This document shows, piece after piece, positions 26,275-34,423 of a stretch of DNA of 57,333 nucleotides. The position numbers and the translations under genes are program-made. Every line of letters starts with the position of its first letter. Within the stretch, counting starts at the first letter, position 1. Origin of the DNA: Nocardiopsis flavescens (lineage in GTDB: Bacteria > Actinomycetota > Actinomycetes > Streptosporangiales > Streptosporangiaceae). The notes under the pieces are model-generated. The model had not been told where the DNA came from. It searched no databases and saw only the letters and a list, made by a program, of their open reading frames with translations. The DNA is taken from positions 1 to 57,333 of the forward strand of contig NZ_FQZK01000030.1 in assembly GCF_900141985.1 (NCBI RefSeq), given 5' to 3'.

Positions 26275-26383
26275 TTATCCGAAACGGCCGGTGATGTAGT
26301 TCTCGGTGTCCTTCTTCTCGGGGCGGGTGAAGATCTTGTTCGTCTCGCCCATCTCGACCGGCTTCCCCGGCTTGCCGGGCGCC
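26275..26383 (-). pseudogene. Truncated duplicate of the pstB 3' end
   Basis: This minus-strand fragment encodes the PstB C-terminus, including VEMGETNKIFTRPEKKDT and the stop codon, with one Leu-to-Pro change relative to intact pstB at 27189. It lacks the ATPase domain and any start. It looks like a relic or att-like product of the event that placed the toxin-antitoxin pair here. Confidence 0.88.
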
Positions 26384-26414
26384 CGCGGGCTGAAGGGAAG
26401 GGCCCGTGACGTCC

Positions 26415-26723
26415 TCAGGCCGCGGCGGTGGGGTGCTCCAGACGGACGCTGAGGACCAGGCCCAGTGCCTCCGCCAGCTTTTCCAGGGTCGGCAGCGTCG
26501 GCTGGGTGCCGCCGTGCTCGAACCGGGCGATGCTGGGCTGCGGCATGCCCGCCCGGCGCCCGAGCTCGGCCTGGGACCACCCGAGTTCCTCGCGGCGGAG
26601 CCGTACCGCCTCGCCCAGTGTGAAACGCAACCGCGCCAACTCGTAGGACTCGCGGACCGCGGGGCGGTCGAAGCGCTCCGACTCCCTCAGCTCCGACAGG
26701 GTCGTTCTCGGAGTCTCCCTCAC
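26415..26723 (-). CDS. HigA-like XRE antitoxin
   Basis: The 102-residue protein ends in a helix-turn-helix of the XRE type: LGEAVRLRREELGWSQAELG, then MPQPSIARFEHGGTQPTLPT. Such antitoxins bind their toxin and repress the operon. The GTG at 26723 is chosen because it overlaps the toxin stop as GTGA and has GAGGAGGAG upstream. An earlier frame begins at 26765. It is the second gene of the pair, the usual HigBA order. It lies inside a 914-bp unit bounded by direct repeats. Confidence 0.82.
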   Translation of the reverse strand: MRETPRTTLSELRESERFDRPAVRESYELARLRFTLGEAVRLRREELGWSQAELGRRAGMPQPSIARFEHGGTQPTLPTLEKLAEALGLVLSVRLEHPTAAA

Positions 26724-27073
26724 TGCTCCTCCTCGTTCTCCGCCGTGTGTCCTGCCGCCGCACACGCGTCCATGGCGCGCTTGGCCCTGCGCACCTCGGC
26801 GGTCTCCCGCGCGGAGGTCTTGTGGAACACGGTCAACATGATGATGCGCCGCTCACCTGTCATGAAGTACGTCAGCCGTACACGACGGCCGCCGCAGTAG
26901 AACCGCAGTTCCCTGAGCCTGCCGTCGAGTTGGCTCGTGTAGGGGAAGCCGAGTGCGACACCCCTCTCCTCCAGGAGGTCCAGATGGAACAGGGCCTGGC
27001 CCCATTCCTCGTCGGGGAGGCCTCCCAGCCACTTCTCCACTTCGGGTTCAAGCTCTACCGTACCCCAGGTCAT
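26720..27073 (-). CDS. HigB/RelE-like toxin (phage Gp49-like family)
   Basis: The 117-residue protein fits the HigB/Gp49-like RelE superfamily. Recognisable parts are the N-terminal VEKWLGGLPDEEWGQALFHL, GFPYTSQLDGRLRELRFYCG and RVRLTYFMTGERRIIMLTVFHK, which match the family core of a helical start and a beta sheet with basic residues. These toxins cleave mRNA on the ribosome. It is the first gene of a toxin-first pair and its stop overlaps the antitoxin start. It begins 63 bp from the right direct repeat. Confidence 0.82.
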   Translation of the reverse strand: MTWGTVELEPEVEKWLGGLPDEEWGQALFHLDLLEERGVALGFPYTSQLDGRLRELRFYCGGRRVRLTYFMTGERRIIMLTVFHKTSARETAEVRRAKRAMDACAAAGHTAENEEEQ

Positions 27074-27136
27074 ATCAACGATGCTATGACCCGGGCCGGT
27101 GGGGCGGGGGCGTTTCCGGGAACCGGGCCGGGGGAA

Positions 27137-27297
27137 CGCGAAGGGGGTCCGCGGTGCGGACCCCCTTCGCGGAGCGGACGTGGCGGGTTTATCCGAAACG
27201 GCCGGTGATGTAGTTCTCGGTGTCCTTCTTCTCGGGGCGGGTGAAGATCTTGTTCGTCTCGCCCATCTCGACCAGCTTCCCCGGCTTGCCGGGCGCC
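27137..27297. repeat. 161-bp direct repeat, right copy
   Basis: This copy comprises the authentic 3' end of pstB and its terminator. It is nearly identical to 26223-26383. Similarity fades just past 27297, where pstB continues and the left copy does not. Confidence 0.92.
27138..27170 (-). terminator. pstB terminator
   Basis: A perfect 15-bp hairpin (GCGAAGGGGGTCCGC, loop GGT) lies 18 bp after the pstB stop codon on the minus strand. It also separates pstB from the downstream toxin-antitoxin pair. Confidence 0.85.
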
Positions 27298-27968
27298 GAC
27301 AGGTTGAAGAACGCCGTGCGGTCCGACACCCGGGCCGCCTGCTGCATGTTGTGGGTGACGATGACGATCGTGTAGTCCTCCTTCAGCTTGTGAATGAGGT
27401 CCTCGATCGCCAGCGTCGAGATCGGGTCCAGGGCCGAGCAGGGCTCGTCCATGAGCAGCACCGACGGCTTGACGGCGGTGGCGCGCGCGATGCACAGGCG
27501 CTGCTGCTGGCCGCCGGACAGGCCCGAGCCGGGCTTGTTCAGCCGGTCCTTGACCTCTTCCCACAGGTTGGCGCCGCGCAGCGAGTCCTCGACCAGTTCG
27601 TCGGCGGCGGCCTTGCTCATCCGCTTGTTGTTGAGGCGCGCGCCCGCGAGCACGTTGTCGTAGATCGACATCGTCGGGAACGGGTTGGCCTTCTGGAACA
27701 CCATCCCGACCTCGCTGCGGACCAGCACCGGGTCCACGTCGGGCGCGTAGATGTCCATGTCGTCCAGGAGCACCTTGCCCTCGGCGCGGGCGCCGGGGGT
27801 GACCTCGTGCATCCGGTTGAGGGTGCGCAGGAAGGTGGACTTCCCGCAGCCGGAGGACCCGATGAACGCCGTCACCGAACGCGGCTCGATGGTCATTGAC
27901 ACGTCCTCGACGGCGAGGAAGTCGCCGTAGTAGACGTGGAGTCCGGAGACGTCGATTCGTTTCGCCAC
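27189..27968 (-). CDS. pstB: Phosphate ABC transporter ATP-binding protein
   Basis: The 259-residue ATPase powers high-affinity phosphate uptake. It has Walker A GSSGCGKST, the signature LSGGQQQRLCIARA, Walker B VLLMDEPCSALD and the switch His in IVTHNMQQA. It is the third gene of pstC-pstA-pstB. Its terminal 36 codons are duplicated downstream at 26275. The duplication leaves this copy intact. Confidence 0.96.
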   Translation of the reverse strand: MAKRIDVSGLHVYYGDFLAVEDVSMTIEPRSVTAFIGSSGCGKSTFLRTLNRMHEVTPGARAEGKVLLDDMDIYAPDVDPVLVRSEVGMVFQKANPFPTMSIYDNVLAGARLNNKRMSKAAADELVEDSLRGANLWEEVKDRLNKPGSGLSGGQQQRLCIARATAVKPSVLLMDEPCSALDPISTLAIEDLIHKLKEDYTIVIVTHNMQQAARVSDRTAFFNLSAPGKPGKLVEMGETNKIFTRPEKKDTENYITGRFG

Positions 27969-28000
27969 TGGATGTTCCTCGTGATTGCCGGGTTGGCGGG

Positions 28001-29086
28001 CTAGCGGGACTTCGGCGCGAACAGGCGGCCGATCATGCGGGCCAGGAAGAAGAGCAGCATCACCACGAGGATGAGCGTCAGCGCGGCCGCCCAGGCCCTC
28101 TCGTAGTTGACCGCGCCGCCCATGCGCACCTGCGAGTAGATGAACACGGGGAGGCTCATCATCTGCCCGTCGAACAGGTTCCAGTTGATCGACACCGCGG
28201 ACGACCCGGCCGTGAGGATCAGCGGCGCCGTCTCACCGATAACGCGCGCGATGGCCAGCATGATTCCGGTGGTCAGCCCCGCGGCCGACGTGGGGAGGAC
28301 CACCTTGGTGATCGTCCGCCACTTGGGCACGCCCAGCGCGTAGGACGCCTCGCGCAGGTCCTGCGGGACCAGGCGCAGCATCTCCTCGCTGGAGCGGACC
28401 ACGACCGGGATCATCAGCACCGCGAGGGAGAGCGCGCCGGCGGCGCCGTTGGTGTTGCCGGGGCCGAAGAGGATGATCCACAGGGCGACCACGAACAGTC
28501 CGGCGACGATCGACGGGATGCCCGTCATGACGTCGACGAAGAACATGATGGTGCGCTTCATCCGGCCGCGCGCGTACTCCACGAGGTACACGGCGGTCAT
28601 CACGCCGACCGGCACGGAGATCAGCGTGGCCATGCCGGTGATCGCCAGGGTCCCGACGATCGCGTGGTAGGCGCCGCCCGCGTCCATGCTCGGCAGGACG
28701 CCGTTCATGGACACCGACAGGAAGTACCCGTCGAACCGGGCGAGGCCGTTGCCCAGCACCGTCCACAGCACCGACACGAGCGGCAGCATCGCCAGCGCGA
28801 AGCAGATGTAGACGAGCGAGGTGACCAGGCGGTCCACGGCCTTGCGCCCGCTCTCGACGCGCGCGGAGGCCGCCACCACGATCACGGTGTAGGAGAGCGC
28901 GGTGAGCACGGCCCACAGGACGAACCCGAACGAGGAGAAGGCCAGCAGGACCCCCGCGACCACGGCGGCCGAGGAGGCCAGCAGGGCGGCGGGGAAGTAG
29001 CGGGGCAGCGAGCCGCTGCGCAGGTCGCGGCGGGGCGCTCCGGCACCCGGACCGGGGCCGGCGGGCTGGGCGGTCGTCAGGCTCAT
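28001..29086 (-). CDS. pstA: Phosphate ABC transporter permease PstA
   Basis: The 361-residue membrane protein has about six to eight hydrophobic segments and the permease EAA-like loop ASYALGVPKWRTITKVVLPT. Pst-family marks include GIPSIVAGLFV and RVIGETAPLILTAG. The N-terminus carries two extra hydrophobic stretches before the usual core, a frequent actinobacterial feature. The ATG at 29086 overlaps the pstC stop as TGATG. A longer frame to 30286 is a shadow of pstC. Confidence 0.94.
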   Translation of the reverse strand: MSLTTAQPAGPGPGAGAPRRDLRSGSLPRYFPAALLASSAAVVAGVLLAFSSFGFVLWAVLTALSYTVIVVAASARVESGRKAVDRLVTSLVYICFALAMLPLVSVLWTVLGNGLARFDGYFLSVSMNGVLPSMDAGGAYHAIVGTLAITGMATLISVPVGVMTAVYLVEYARGRMKRTIMFFVDVMTGIPSIVAGLFVVALWIILFGPGNTNGAAGALSLAVLMIPVVVRSSEEMLRLVPQDLREASYALGVPKWRTITKVVLPTSAAGLTTGIMLAIARVIGETAPLILTAGSSAVSINWNLFDGQMMSLPVFIYSQVRMGGAVNYERAWAAALTLILVVMLLFFLARMIGRLFAPKSR

Positions 29087-30048
29087 CAGGACTCCTTGTT
29101 GCCGCGCGCGACGATGTAGCGGGCGCCCATGTTGACGACCAGGGTGATCGCGAACAGCACGAGGCCGGCCGCGATCAGCGCGGACACGCCGTAGCCGGTG
29201 GCCTCGGGGTACTGGAGCGCGATGTGGCCGGCGATGGTCTGGTTGCCGCTCTGCAGCAGGTTCCAGGAGACGGCCAGCGAGGGCGACAGGATCATGGCGA
29301 CGGCCATGGTCTCGCCCAGGGCGCGGCCCATGCCGAGCATGGCGCCGCCGACGATGCCGGACCTGCCGAAGGGGAGGACGGCCAGGCGGATCATCTCCCA
29401 GCGGGTGGCCCCCATGGCGAGCGCGGCCTCCCGGTGCCCCTGCGGCACCTGGTGGAACACGTCGCGGGACATGGCGGTGATGATCGGCAGGATCATCACG
29501 GCGAGCACGATGCCCGCGGTGAGGATGGTGCGGGCCGAGGTGGAGGCGGGCCCGGCGAAGAGCGGGATCCAGCCGAGGTTGCGGGCCATGCCCTCGTAGA
29601 CGGGGACCAGCTGGGGGGCGAGGAACCCGATGCCCCACAGGCCGTAGACCACGCTGGGGATCGCGGCGAGCAGGTCCACCAGGTAGCCGAGCAGCGAGGC
29701 GAGCCGGCGCGGTGCGTAGTAGACGATGAACAGCGCGATGCCGATGGCGACCGGGGTGGCCAGCAGCAGGGCGATCGCGGCGGCCAGGACGGTGCCGAAC
29801 GCCAGGGCCCCGACACCGAAGGCGGGGTTCTCGCGGACGTTGGCGTCCCAGGACCGGTCGGTGATGAAGTTCGCGGTGTTCGCGCTCAGCGACGGCCAGG
29901 CCTGAACGATCAGGAAGGCGGCGACGCCCGCGAGGATCACGAGGATCAGGATCCCCGAGCCCTGGGCGAGCCCGGCGAATACGACATCGCCGATCCGGCG
30001 CCTGCCCCTGGGCGGTGGTGCCACCGTGGGCGCGTCCGTCGTCGTCAT
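29086..30048 (-). CDS. pstC: Phosphate ABC transporter permease PstC
   Basis: The 320-residue permease partners PstA. It shows membrane segments, PSVVYGLWGI, the loop EAALAMGATRWEMIRLAVLP and GRALGETMAVAM, all usual for PstC. It is the first gene of the operon. A PHO-box-like direct repeat lies about 190 bp upstream. In most relatives pstS, encoding the binding protein, comes immediately before pstC, but here the upstream gene is mshD and no pstS is present. Confidence 0.94.
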   Translation of the reverse strand: MTTTDAPTVAPPPRGRRRIGDVVFAGLAQGSGILILVILAGVAAFLIVQAWPSLSANTANFITDRSWDANVRENPAFGVGALAFGTVLAAAIALLLATPVAIGIALFIVYYAPRRLASLLGYLVDLLAAIPSVVYGLWGIGFLAPQLVPVYEGMARNLGWIPLFAGPASTSARTILTAGIVLAVMILPIITAMSRDVFHQVPQGHREAALAMGATRWEMIRLAVLPFGRSGIVGGAMLGMGRALGETMAVAMILSPSLAVSWNLLQSGNQTIAGHIALQYPEATGYGVSALIAAGLVLFAITLVVNMGARYIVARGNKES

Positions 30049-30237
30049 GTATCGGCTCCGGTTCGGAAGGGTTCAGTGCTGCCCACCAGCCCCCTGCGGG
30101 TGGGTTCCGGACCCTGTCGGGTTCGGTTTTCCTCCCGGGGAGGTCCCCCCGCGGGAGGTCGTCGCGACCATCGAACACGGAAAGGCCACGATGCGCCGAA
30201 TGCGAAGGTAGGCCCACTAGGTGACCAGTTGTCCCAG

Positions 30238-30259
30238 GGAAGGTGAACGGAAGATGAAC
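30238..30259 (-). promoter_or_regulatory. PHO box (PhoP-type direct repeats) for pstCAB
   Basis: On the minus strand two adjacent 11-bp units read GTTCATCTTCC and GTTCACCTTCC. This agrees with the direct-repeat units bound by PhoP in Streptomyces (GTTCACC-type, 11-bp period). The box lies in the mshD-pstC gap, so the transporter should be induced by phosphate limitation. Confidence 0.78.
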
Positions 30260-30329
30260 GAGGTGTCGCACTCCCGTGGCGGCCAAGGGTTCGACCGGTG
30301 AATGTGATCAGCGGCACGCGTCGGCGGCC

Positions 30330-30376
30330 GGACCGCCGGGGCGTCCCCCGGCCCGGCCGGGCGGGGCGCCCGGTCC
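30330..30376 (-). terminator. Possible terminator of mshD
   Basis: A long imperfect G+C hairpin starts with GGACCG and ends with CGGTCC and has internal pairing GGGGCG and CCCCGGCC. It lies just after the mshD stop. Stem irregularities make the call tentative. Confidence 0.4.
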
Positions 30377-30399
30377 GGTGACCGGCGCGCGGCGCGCCC

Positions 30400-31386
30400 T
30401 CACGCTCGGGCGGCGGGCCCCTCGGGCGGCGCGTACATCACGTCGGTGTCCCAGATCTCGAAGCCCAGCGACGTGTACAGCCGCACCGCGGCCTCGTTGT
30501 CCCCGTCGACGTACAGGTGGACCCAGGGCAGCCCCGCGTCGCGCAGGTGCAGCAGCCCCTTGAGGGTGAGCGCCCGGCCCAGGCCGGTGCCCTGCCAGTC
30601 CGGGTCCACCCCCACCGCGTACACCTCGCCCGCGGGCCCGCCGTCGGTCAGCCCGGCGCCGTCGGCGTGCACCTTGGTCCAGTGGAACGCGGTGACCCGG
30701 CCGTCCTTGGCGGTGGCCAGGAAGAACCCGTGCGGGTCGAACCAGTCCTCGATCTCCCGCTGGAGCAGGTCGTCCAGGGTGAGCCTGCCCTGCTCGGGGT
30801 GGTGGGAGAAGGCGCGGGCGTTGGCGTCGAGCCACGCCCGCTCGTCCTGCCCGACGACGAACGCGCGCACCTGCACGCGGTCGGCCACCTCGGGCCGCAG
30901 CACCGGCTCGTGCAGGACCGGGGCGGTCCGCGGGCCGCCCCGCTCGTCCGCGGCGAGGTCGCGCAGCGGCATCCGCATCTTGTGCAGTTCGCGCACGGAC
31001 CGCCACCCGTCCTGCTCGGCCACCGCCACCGCACCGGGGGTGCGGCCGTGCGCCCACACGCGCACCCCGTGGGGCCCCGCGTCCCGGTGGACCGAGTGCA
31101 GCAGGGCGGTGCCGTGCCCGCGCCCGCGGTGCCCGGGGTGGACGACGACCTCTCCGGCGTCGGGCTCGTCCGCGCCGCGCTCGACGAAGGCGAAGCCCAC
31201 GACGCGGCCCTCCTCGGAGAGCACGTGGAAGCGGGCGCTGCCGGACGGGGCGCCGTGGCGGACGCGCAGCAGGGTGTGTTCGGACAGGGGGGCGGTGCCG
31301 TCCGCTCTGCGGGCGGCCTCGGCGAGCGTCAGCACCTGGTCGGCCGGTCCGGCCGCCAGGTCGTCGGTGACCAGCGGGGTGCTCAT
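30400..31386 (-). CDS. mshD: Mycothiol acetyltransferase MshD
   Basis: The 328-residue protein has two GNAT domains, as MshD does, which acetylates Cys-GlcN-Ins to finish mycothiol. The N-terminal domain has VVHPGHRGRGHGTALLHSVH. The C-terminal domain has VGVDPDWQGTGLGRALTLKG and ends with LYVDGDNEAAVRLYTSLGFE. DPHGFFLA is characteristic of the family. The ATG at 31386 gives the usual length. The mshD-glnR neighbourhood also occurs in Streptomyces. Confidence 0.92.
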   Translation of the reverse strand: MSTPLVTDDLAAGPADQVLTLAEAARRADGTAPLSEHTLLRVRHGAPSGSARFHVLSEEGRVVGFAFVERGADEPDAGEVVVHPGHRGRGHGTALLHSVHRDAGPHGVRVWAHGRTPGAVAVAEQDGWRSVRELHKMRMPLRDLAADERGGPRTAPVLHEPVLRPEVADRVQVRAFVVGQDERAWLDANARAFSHHPEQGRLTLDDLLQREIEDWFDPHGFFLATAKDGRVTAFHWTKVHADGAGLTDGGPAGEVYAVGVDPDWQGTGLGRALTLKGLLHLRDAGLPWVHLYVDGDNEAAVRLYTSLGFEIWDTDVMYAPPEGPAARA

Positions 31387-31557
31387 GGACCGAAAGCCTA
31401 CGACGACGGGCACGTAAAGATTCCGTTGGCCCGGCCCACCGGCCGACCGCCTGTGCTCCGTGCCTGGTCGGAGGGGGTTTCGTGCCCGATCCGCCAGGGC
31501 GGTCGGCGTGTCCGCGACCCGCGGCGCCCCCGGACCGGAACGCCGTCCGCACAGGGG

Positions 31558-31594
31558 CGCGCCCCGGTCCCGCGGGTGCGGGGGCCGGGGCGCG
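31558..31594 (-). terminator. Terminator of the surface-protein gene
   Basis: CGCGCCCCGG and CCGGGGCGCG pair, with further pairing of CCCGC and GCGGG inside. The hairpin lies just past the stop of the gene at 31614. No gene is seen in 31387-31613. Confidence 0.65.
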
Positions 31595-31613
31595 TGTGTC
31601 GCCGGTGCGGCCG

Positions 31614-32606
31614 TCAGCCCCTGCGGCGCCGTCCCTGGTAGCCGCCCGCGCCGGGGCGGACCCGGCGGGTGGGGGCCAGCGGGGCGGCCAGCAGCAGGGT
31701 GAGGAGGAAGGCCGCCAGCAGGACCGCGGGGGCCATGTTCGGCCCCATGTCGGTGTGCTCGGCGGCGATCTCGGTCTCGGCCGCGTCGTCGGTCCCGGTC
31801 GGGGTGGCCAGCGGCAGGGTCGCCAGGTCCTCGCCGGGCAGCACGTCGGGCAGGGCCGCCTCGTCCCGCGGCAGCGTGGGGATGTCGGCGCCGCTGGTGG
31901 GCACGTCGCCCACGCCGCCGCGCGGGCGGTTGGGGGTGGAGGGCCGGGAGGTGTTGTTGTTCGGGGGCCGGGTGGAGGGCCTGTCGCTCGTCCGGTCGTC
32001 GGTGGGGGTGGCCGACGGGGTGGGGCGCTCGGTCGGCGTCGGGGTCGGGGTCGGGGCGGGCGTCTCGCTCGGCGGCCCCGTGGGGGAGGGGGTCGGGGTG
32101 GGCGAGGGGGAGGGGCCGGGACGGGTGACGGTGACCGCCCACACCCCGGAGGAGAGGGAGTGCACGTCGCCCGGGGGCGTGGTGCATCCGTTGTCGGGGT
32201 CGGCGGCGGCGAAGGTCAGCGTGGCGATCACGTCGGTCGAGCGCCGCGGGGAGCCGGTCACCGTCACGGTGTCCGAGTCGCCGGGGGCGAGCGGGCCGCC
32301 GTCGAGGCCGTGGGCCGTGAAGCCCTCGGTGACCTCCAGACCGATCACGCAGATGTCGAGGGTGCCGGTGTTGGCGAGGGTGAGCGTGTTGGGCGGTGCC
32401 TGGCCGCCCAGCGTGACGCTGTCCGCGTCGCGCGCGAAGGCGACCTCGGCGACCGGGGTCGCGGGCGGGCTCGGATCACCGGGATCCGTCGGCTCGGCGC
32501 TGGCGGGGGGGACCACCGCGACCAGCGTCGATCCGATGAACGCGGCACCGAGGGCGATGCCGAGACGTCGGAGGGTGAGCGGGGTGCTCGCGGCGTGGGT
32601 GGACAT
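31614..32606 (-). CDS. Secreted, membrane-anchored Pro/Thr-rich surface protein
   Basis: About 330 residues: a signal peptide (LRRLGIALGAAFIGSTLVAV, cleavage after ASA) and a beta-rich domain resembling Ig-like surface repeats (VTLGGQAPPNTLTLANTGTL). A long Pro/Thr/Ser linker (SPSPTPTPSPTGPP and similar) follows, then a C-terminal membrane segment (PAVLLAAFLLTLLLAAPLAP) and a basic tail. No LPxTG-like motif is clear. It is probably a wall-spanning surface protein of unknown role. An in-frame ATG at 32639 is an alternative start. Confidence 0.7.
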   Translation of the reverse strand: MSTHAASTPLTLRRLGIALGAAFIGSTLVAVVPPASAEPTDPGDPSPPATPVAEVAFARDADSVTLGGQAPPNTLTLANTGTLDICVIGLEVTEGFTAHGLDGGPLAPGDSDTVTVTGSPRRSTDVIATLTFAAADPDNGCTTPPGDVHSLSSGVWAVTVTRPGPSPSPTPTPSPTGPPSETPAPTPTPTPTERPTPSATPTDDRTSDRPSTRPPNNNTSRPSTPNRPRGGVGDVPTSGADIPTLPRDEAALPDVLPGEDLATLPLATPTGTDDAAETEIAAEHTDMGPNMAPAVLLAAFLLTLLLAAPLAPTRRVRPGAGGYQGRRRRG

Positions 32607-32914
32607 CGGGGCGGGTTCACTCCTCACGGGGCGCGCCATGCAGCGGTCCGCACCCGGTCGGGGCGCCATGCCGCGCCTGGCCCGGCCCCGTGGGGTGCCC
32701 CACAGATCTTAGGGCGTCCCCGCCCTCAAAACGAGGCCCCACACCACACCGTTCTTGTCCTGTAACGGTGAGTTCCTCCGCTTTCGGGAGTCCGCGGGGG
32801 AGGAGGTGTGATGTCCGGTCCCGTCAATATAAGTCGCTCTTGCAGGGTTTTTCGATGGAATGCGGAGACCCCGGCCCCTGTCCCGCCGGAAGCGGACGCC
32901 TTCCCCGCGCGGGC

Positions 32915-32938
32915 GCCGGGCCGCGGGTGCGGCCCGGC
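32915..32938 (-). terminator. glnR terminator
   Basis: GCCGGGCCGC and GCGGCCCGGC form a perfect 10-bp hairpin with loop GGGT, starting 23 bp after the glnR stop on the minus strand. Confidence 0.7.
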
Positions 32939-32960
32939 ACGAGCGCTCGGTGCCGGCCGG

Positions 32961-33755
32961 TCAGCTGGCGGTGGCCTCGGTGCGCGCGGCGGGCAGGGCC
33001 TCGCCGCCCCCGCCGGCCTCGCCGGGCTGCGCCTGGCCCGCCCCGGCGGACTGCTGACCCTTGTTGACGGGGTCGGGCACGAACCGGTAGCCGACGTTGC
33101 GCACGGTCCCGATCAGCGACTCGTACTCCGACCCCAGCTTGGCCCGCAGCCGCCGGACGTGCACGTCGATGGTGCGGGTGCCGCCGAAGTAGTCGTAGCC
33201 CCACACCTCCTGGAGGAGCTGAGCCCGGGTGAAGACCCGGCCCGGGTGCTGGGCCAGGAACTTGAGCAGCTCGAACTCCTTGAAGGTGAGGTCGAGGATG
33301 CGCCCGCGCAGCCGGGCGATGTAGGTGGCCTCGTCGATCACCAGGTCGCCCCGGCGGATCTCGTCGGGGTCGTCGGTGCCCGCGTCGGCGCCGCCGACGG
33401 CCAGCCGGAGCCGGGCCTCCACCTCGGCCGGTCCGGCGGCGGTGAGGATGAAGTCGCTCACCTGCCAGTCCGGGGTGAGCGCGGCGACGCCGCCCTCGGT
33501 GAGGATCACCAGCAGCGGGCAGTCCAGGCCCGTGGTGTCCAGCAGGCGGCAGAAGTTCCGGGCGGCGGCCAGGTCGGTACGGGCGTCGACCAGAATGGCG
33601 TCGACCGGGGCGTTGGAGCCGGACCCGGCGCCGGACGCCAGGAGTGCGCCGGCTTCGGCGGGCGCCACCCGCACAGAGTGCAGGAGGAGACCGAGGGCGG
33701 GCAGCACGTGATCGGACGGTTCGTTGGAGTTCGTCAACAGAAGCAGATGGCTCAT
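32961..33755 (-). CDS. glnR: GlnR, nitrogen-response OmpR-type regulator
   Basis: The 264-residue protein matches GlnR throughout. It has LLLLTNSNEPSDHVLPALGL and LLHSVRVAPAEA in the atypical receiver, and DLTFKEFELLKFLAQHPGRV, LQEVWGYDYFGGTRTIDVHV and GTVRNVGYRF in the winged helix (about 140-235). GlnR controls glutamine synthetase, ammonium transport and other nitrogen genes in actinomycetes, and works as a dimer without classical phosphorylation. The ATG at 33755 gives the family N-terminus MSHLLLL. It is divergent from the ThiS/MoaD-like gene. Confidence 0.95.
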   Translation of the reverse strand: MSHLLLLTNSNEPSDHVLPALGLLLHSVRVAPAEAGALLASGAGSGSNAPVDAILVDARTDLAAARNFCRLLDTTGLDCPLLVILTEGGVAALTPDWQVSDFILTAAGPAEVEARLRLAVGGADAGTDDPDEIRRGDLVIDEATYIARLRGRILDLTFKEFELLKFLAQHPGRVFTRAQLLQEVWGYDYFGGTRTIDVHVRRLRAKLGSEYESLIGTVRNVGYRFVPDPVNKGQQSAGAGQAQPGEAGGGGEALPAARTEATAS

Positions 33756-33864
33756 GCGTCTCTTCCCGTCACCCCGCGCTATGCGGGCGATCGAAGGCGC
33801 CATTGCCCCCGGTGAAGATTTGTTTAATACGTCGCCTCCGAGCAACACCAAGGATAATCAACAG

Positions 33865-34122
33865 ATGGCGAAGTGCACTATCAGGTACTGGGCCGCGGCC
33901 AAGGAAGCGGCGGGAATCGCCGAGGAGCAGGTCGATGCCGCGACTCTCGGTGAGGCGCTCGACTCGGCGCGCCGACTCCACCCCGACGACCGCTTCCTGC
34001 GCGTTCTCGGGGTTTCCTCGTTCCTGGTCGACGGGGCCCCGGTCGGCCGCAGGGCCCATGGTGACGTCTCGGTCACGGATGCGACTGTGATCGAGGTCCT
34101 ACCGCCCTTCGCGGGCGGATGA
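33865..34122 (+). CDS. ThiS/MoaD-family ubiquitin-like sulfur carrier
   Basis: The 85-residue protein ends in Gly-Gly (LPPFAGG), the site that becomes a thiocarboxylate in ThiS/MoaD proteins. The core shows TIRYWAAAKEAAGIAEEQV and SSFLVDGAPVG, a beta-grasp layout. It may serve molybdopterin or another sulfur pathway, but no partner gene is adjacent. It diverges from glnR, as in Streptomyces. The start at 33865 removes an unlikely N-terminal extension. Confidence 0.85.
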   Translation: MAKCTIRYWAAAKEAAGIAEEQVDAATLGEALDSARRLHPDDRFLRVLGVSSFLVDGAPVGRRAHGDVSVTDATVIEVLPPFAGG

Positions 34123-34156
34123 GGAGTTCGAAAAGCCTGTGGAATCCGGAGGAAAC

Positions 34157-34423
34157 ATGACGGAAATGCCTGCCTGGGCGGGCCGCGCGCGCGTGGTGAT
34201 GCTCGGGCGGCCGGGGTGCCACCTGTGCGAGGACGCCTGGAAGGTGATCGGCGCGGTGGCCGGCGAGGCCGGCGCGACCCGGGCCGAGGTGACCCTCGAC
34301 GAGGTCGCCGAGGCCGACCGGGAGGAGTACTGGGACAAGATCCCGGTCACTTTCGTCGACGGCGCCCGGCACGATTTCTGGCGGGTGGACGAAGGGCGGC
34401 TCCGCGCCGCGCTGAACTCCTGA
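34157..34423 (+). CDS. Glutaredoxin-like (DUF836) protein
   Basis: The 88-residue protein is a thioredoxin-fold glutaredoxin relative with the redox motif C-H-L-C in VVMLGRPGCHLCEDAWKVIG and the cis-Pro region KIPVTFVDG. It probably acts as a thiol-disulfide carrier or reductase. GGAGGAAAC precedes the ATG at 34157, which is preferred to the GTG at 34139. It lies between the ThiS-like gene and rex, a redox context. Confidence 0.86.
   Translation: MTEMPAWAGRARVVMLGRPGCHLCEDAWKVIGAVAGEAGATRAEVTLDEVAEADREEYWDKIPVTFVDGARHDFWRVDEGRLRAALNS

Larger units (their letters stand above)
26223..26383. repeat. 161-bp direct repeat, left copy
   Basis: It matches 27137-27297 at 160 of 161 positions by eye (one G/A difference). 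It contains a duplicate of the last 36 codons of pstB and the pstB terminator hairpin. With the right copy it brackets the HigBA-like pair, the offset being exactly 914 bp. Confidence 0.92.

Noticed and set aside
26275..26763. A 162-codon frame ending in the PstB C-terminus
   Set aside because: Only the last 36 codons resemble PstB. The rest is a shadow of the antitoxin gene on the same strand. It is the duplicated pstB tail, listed as a pseudogene fragment.
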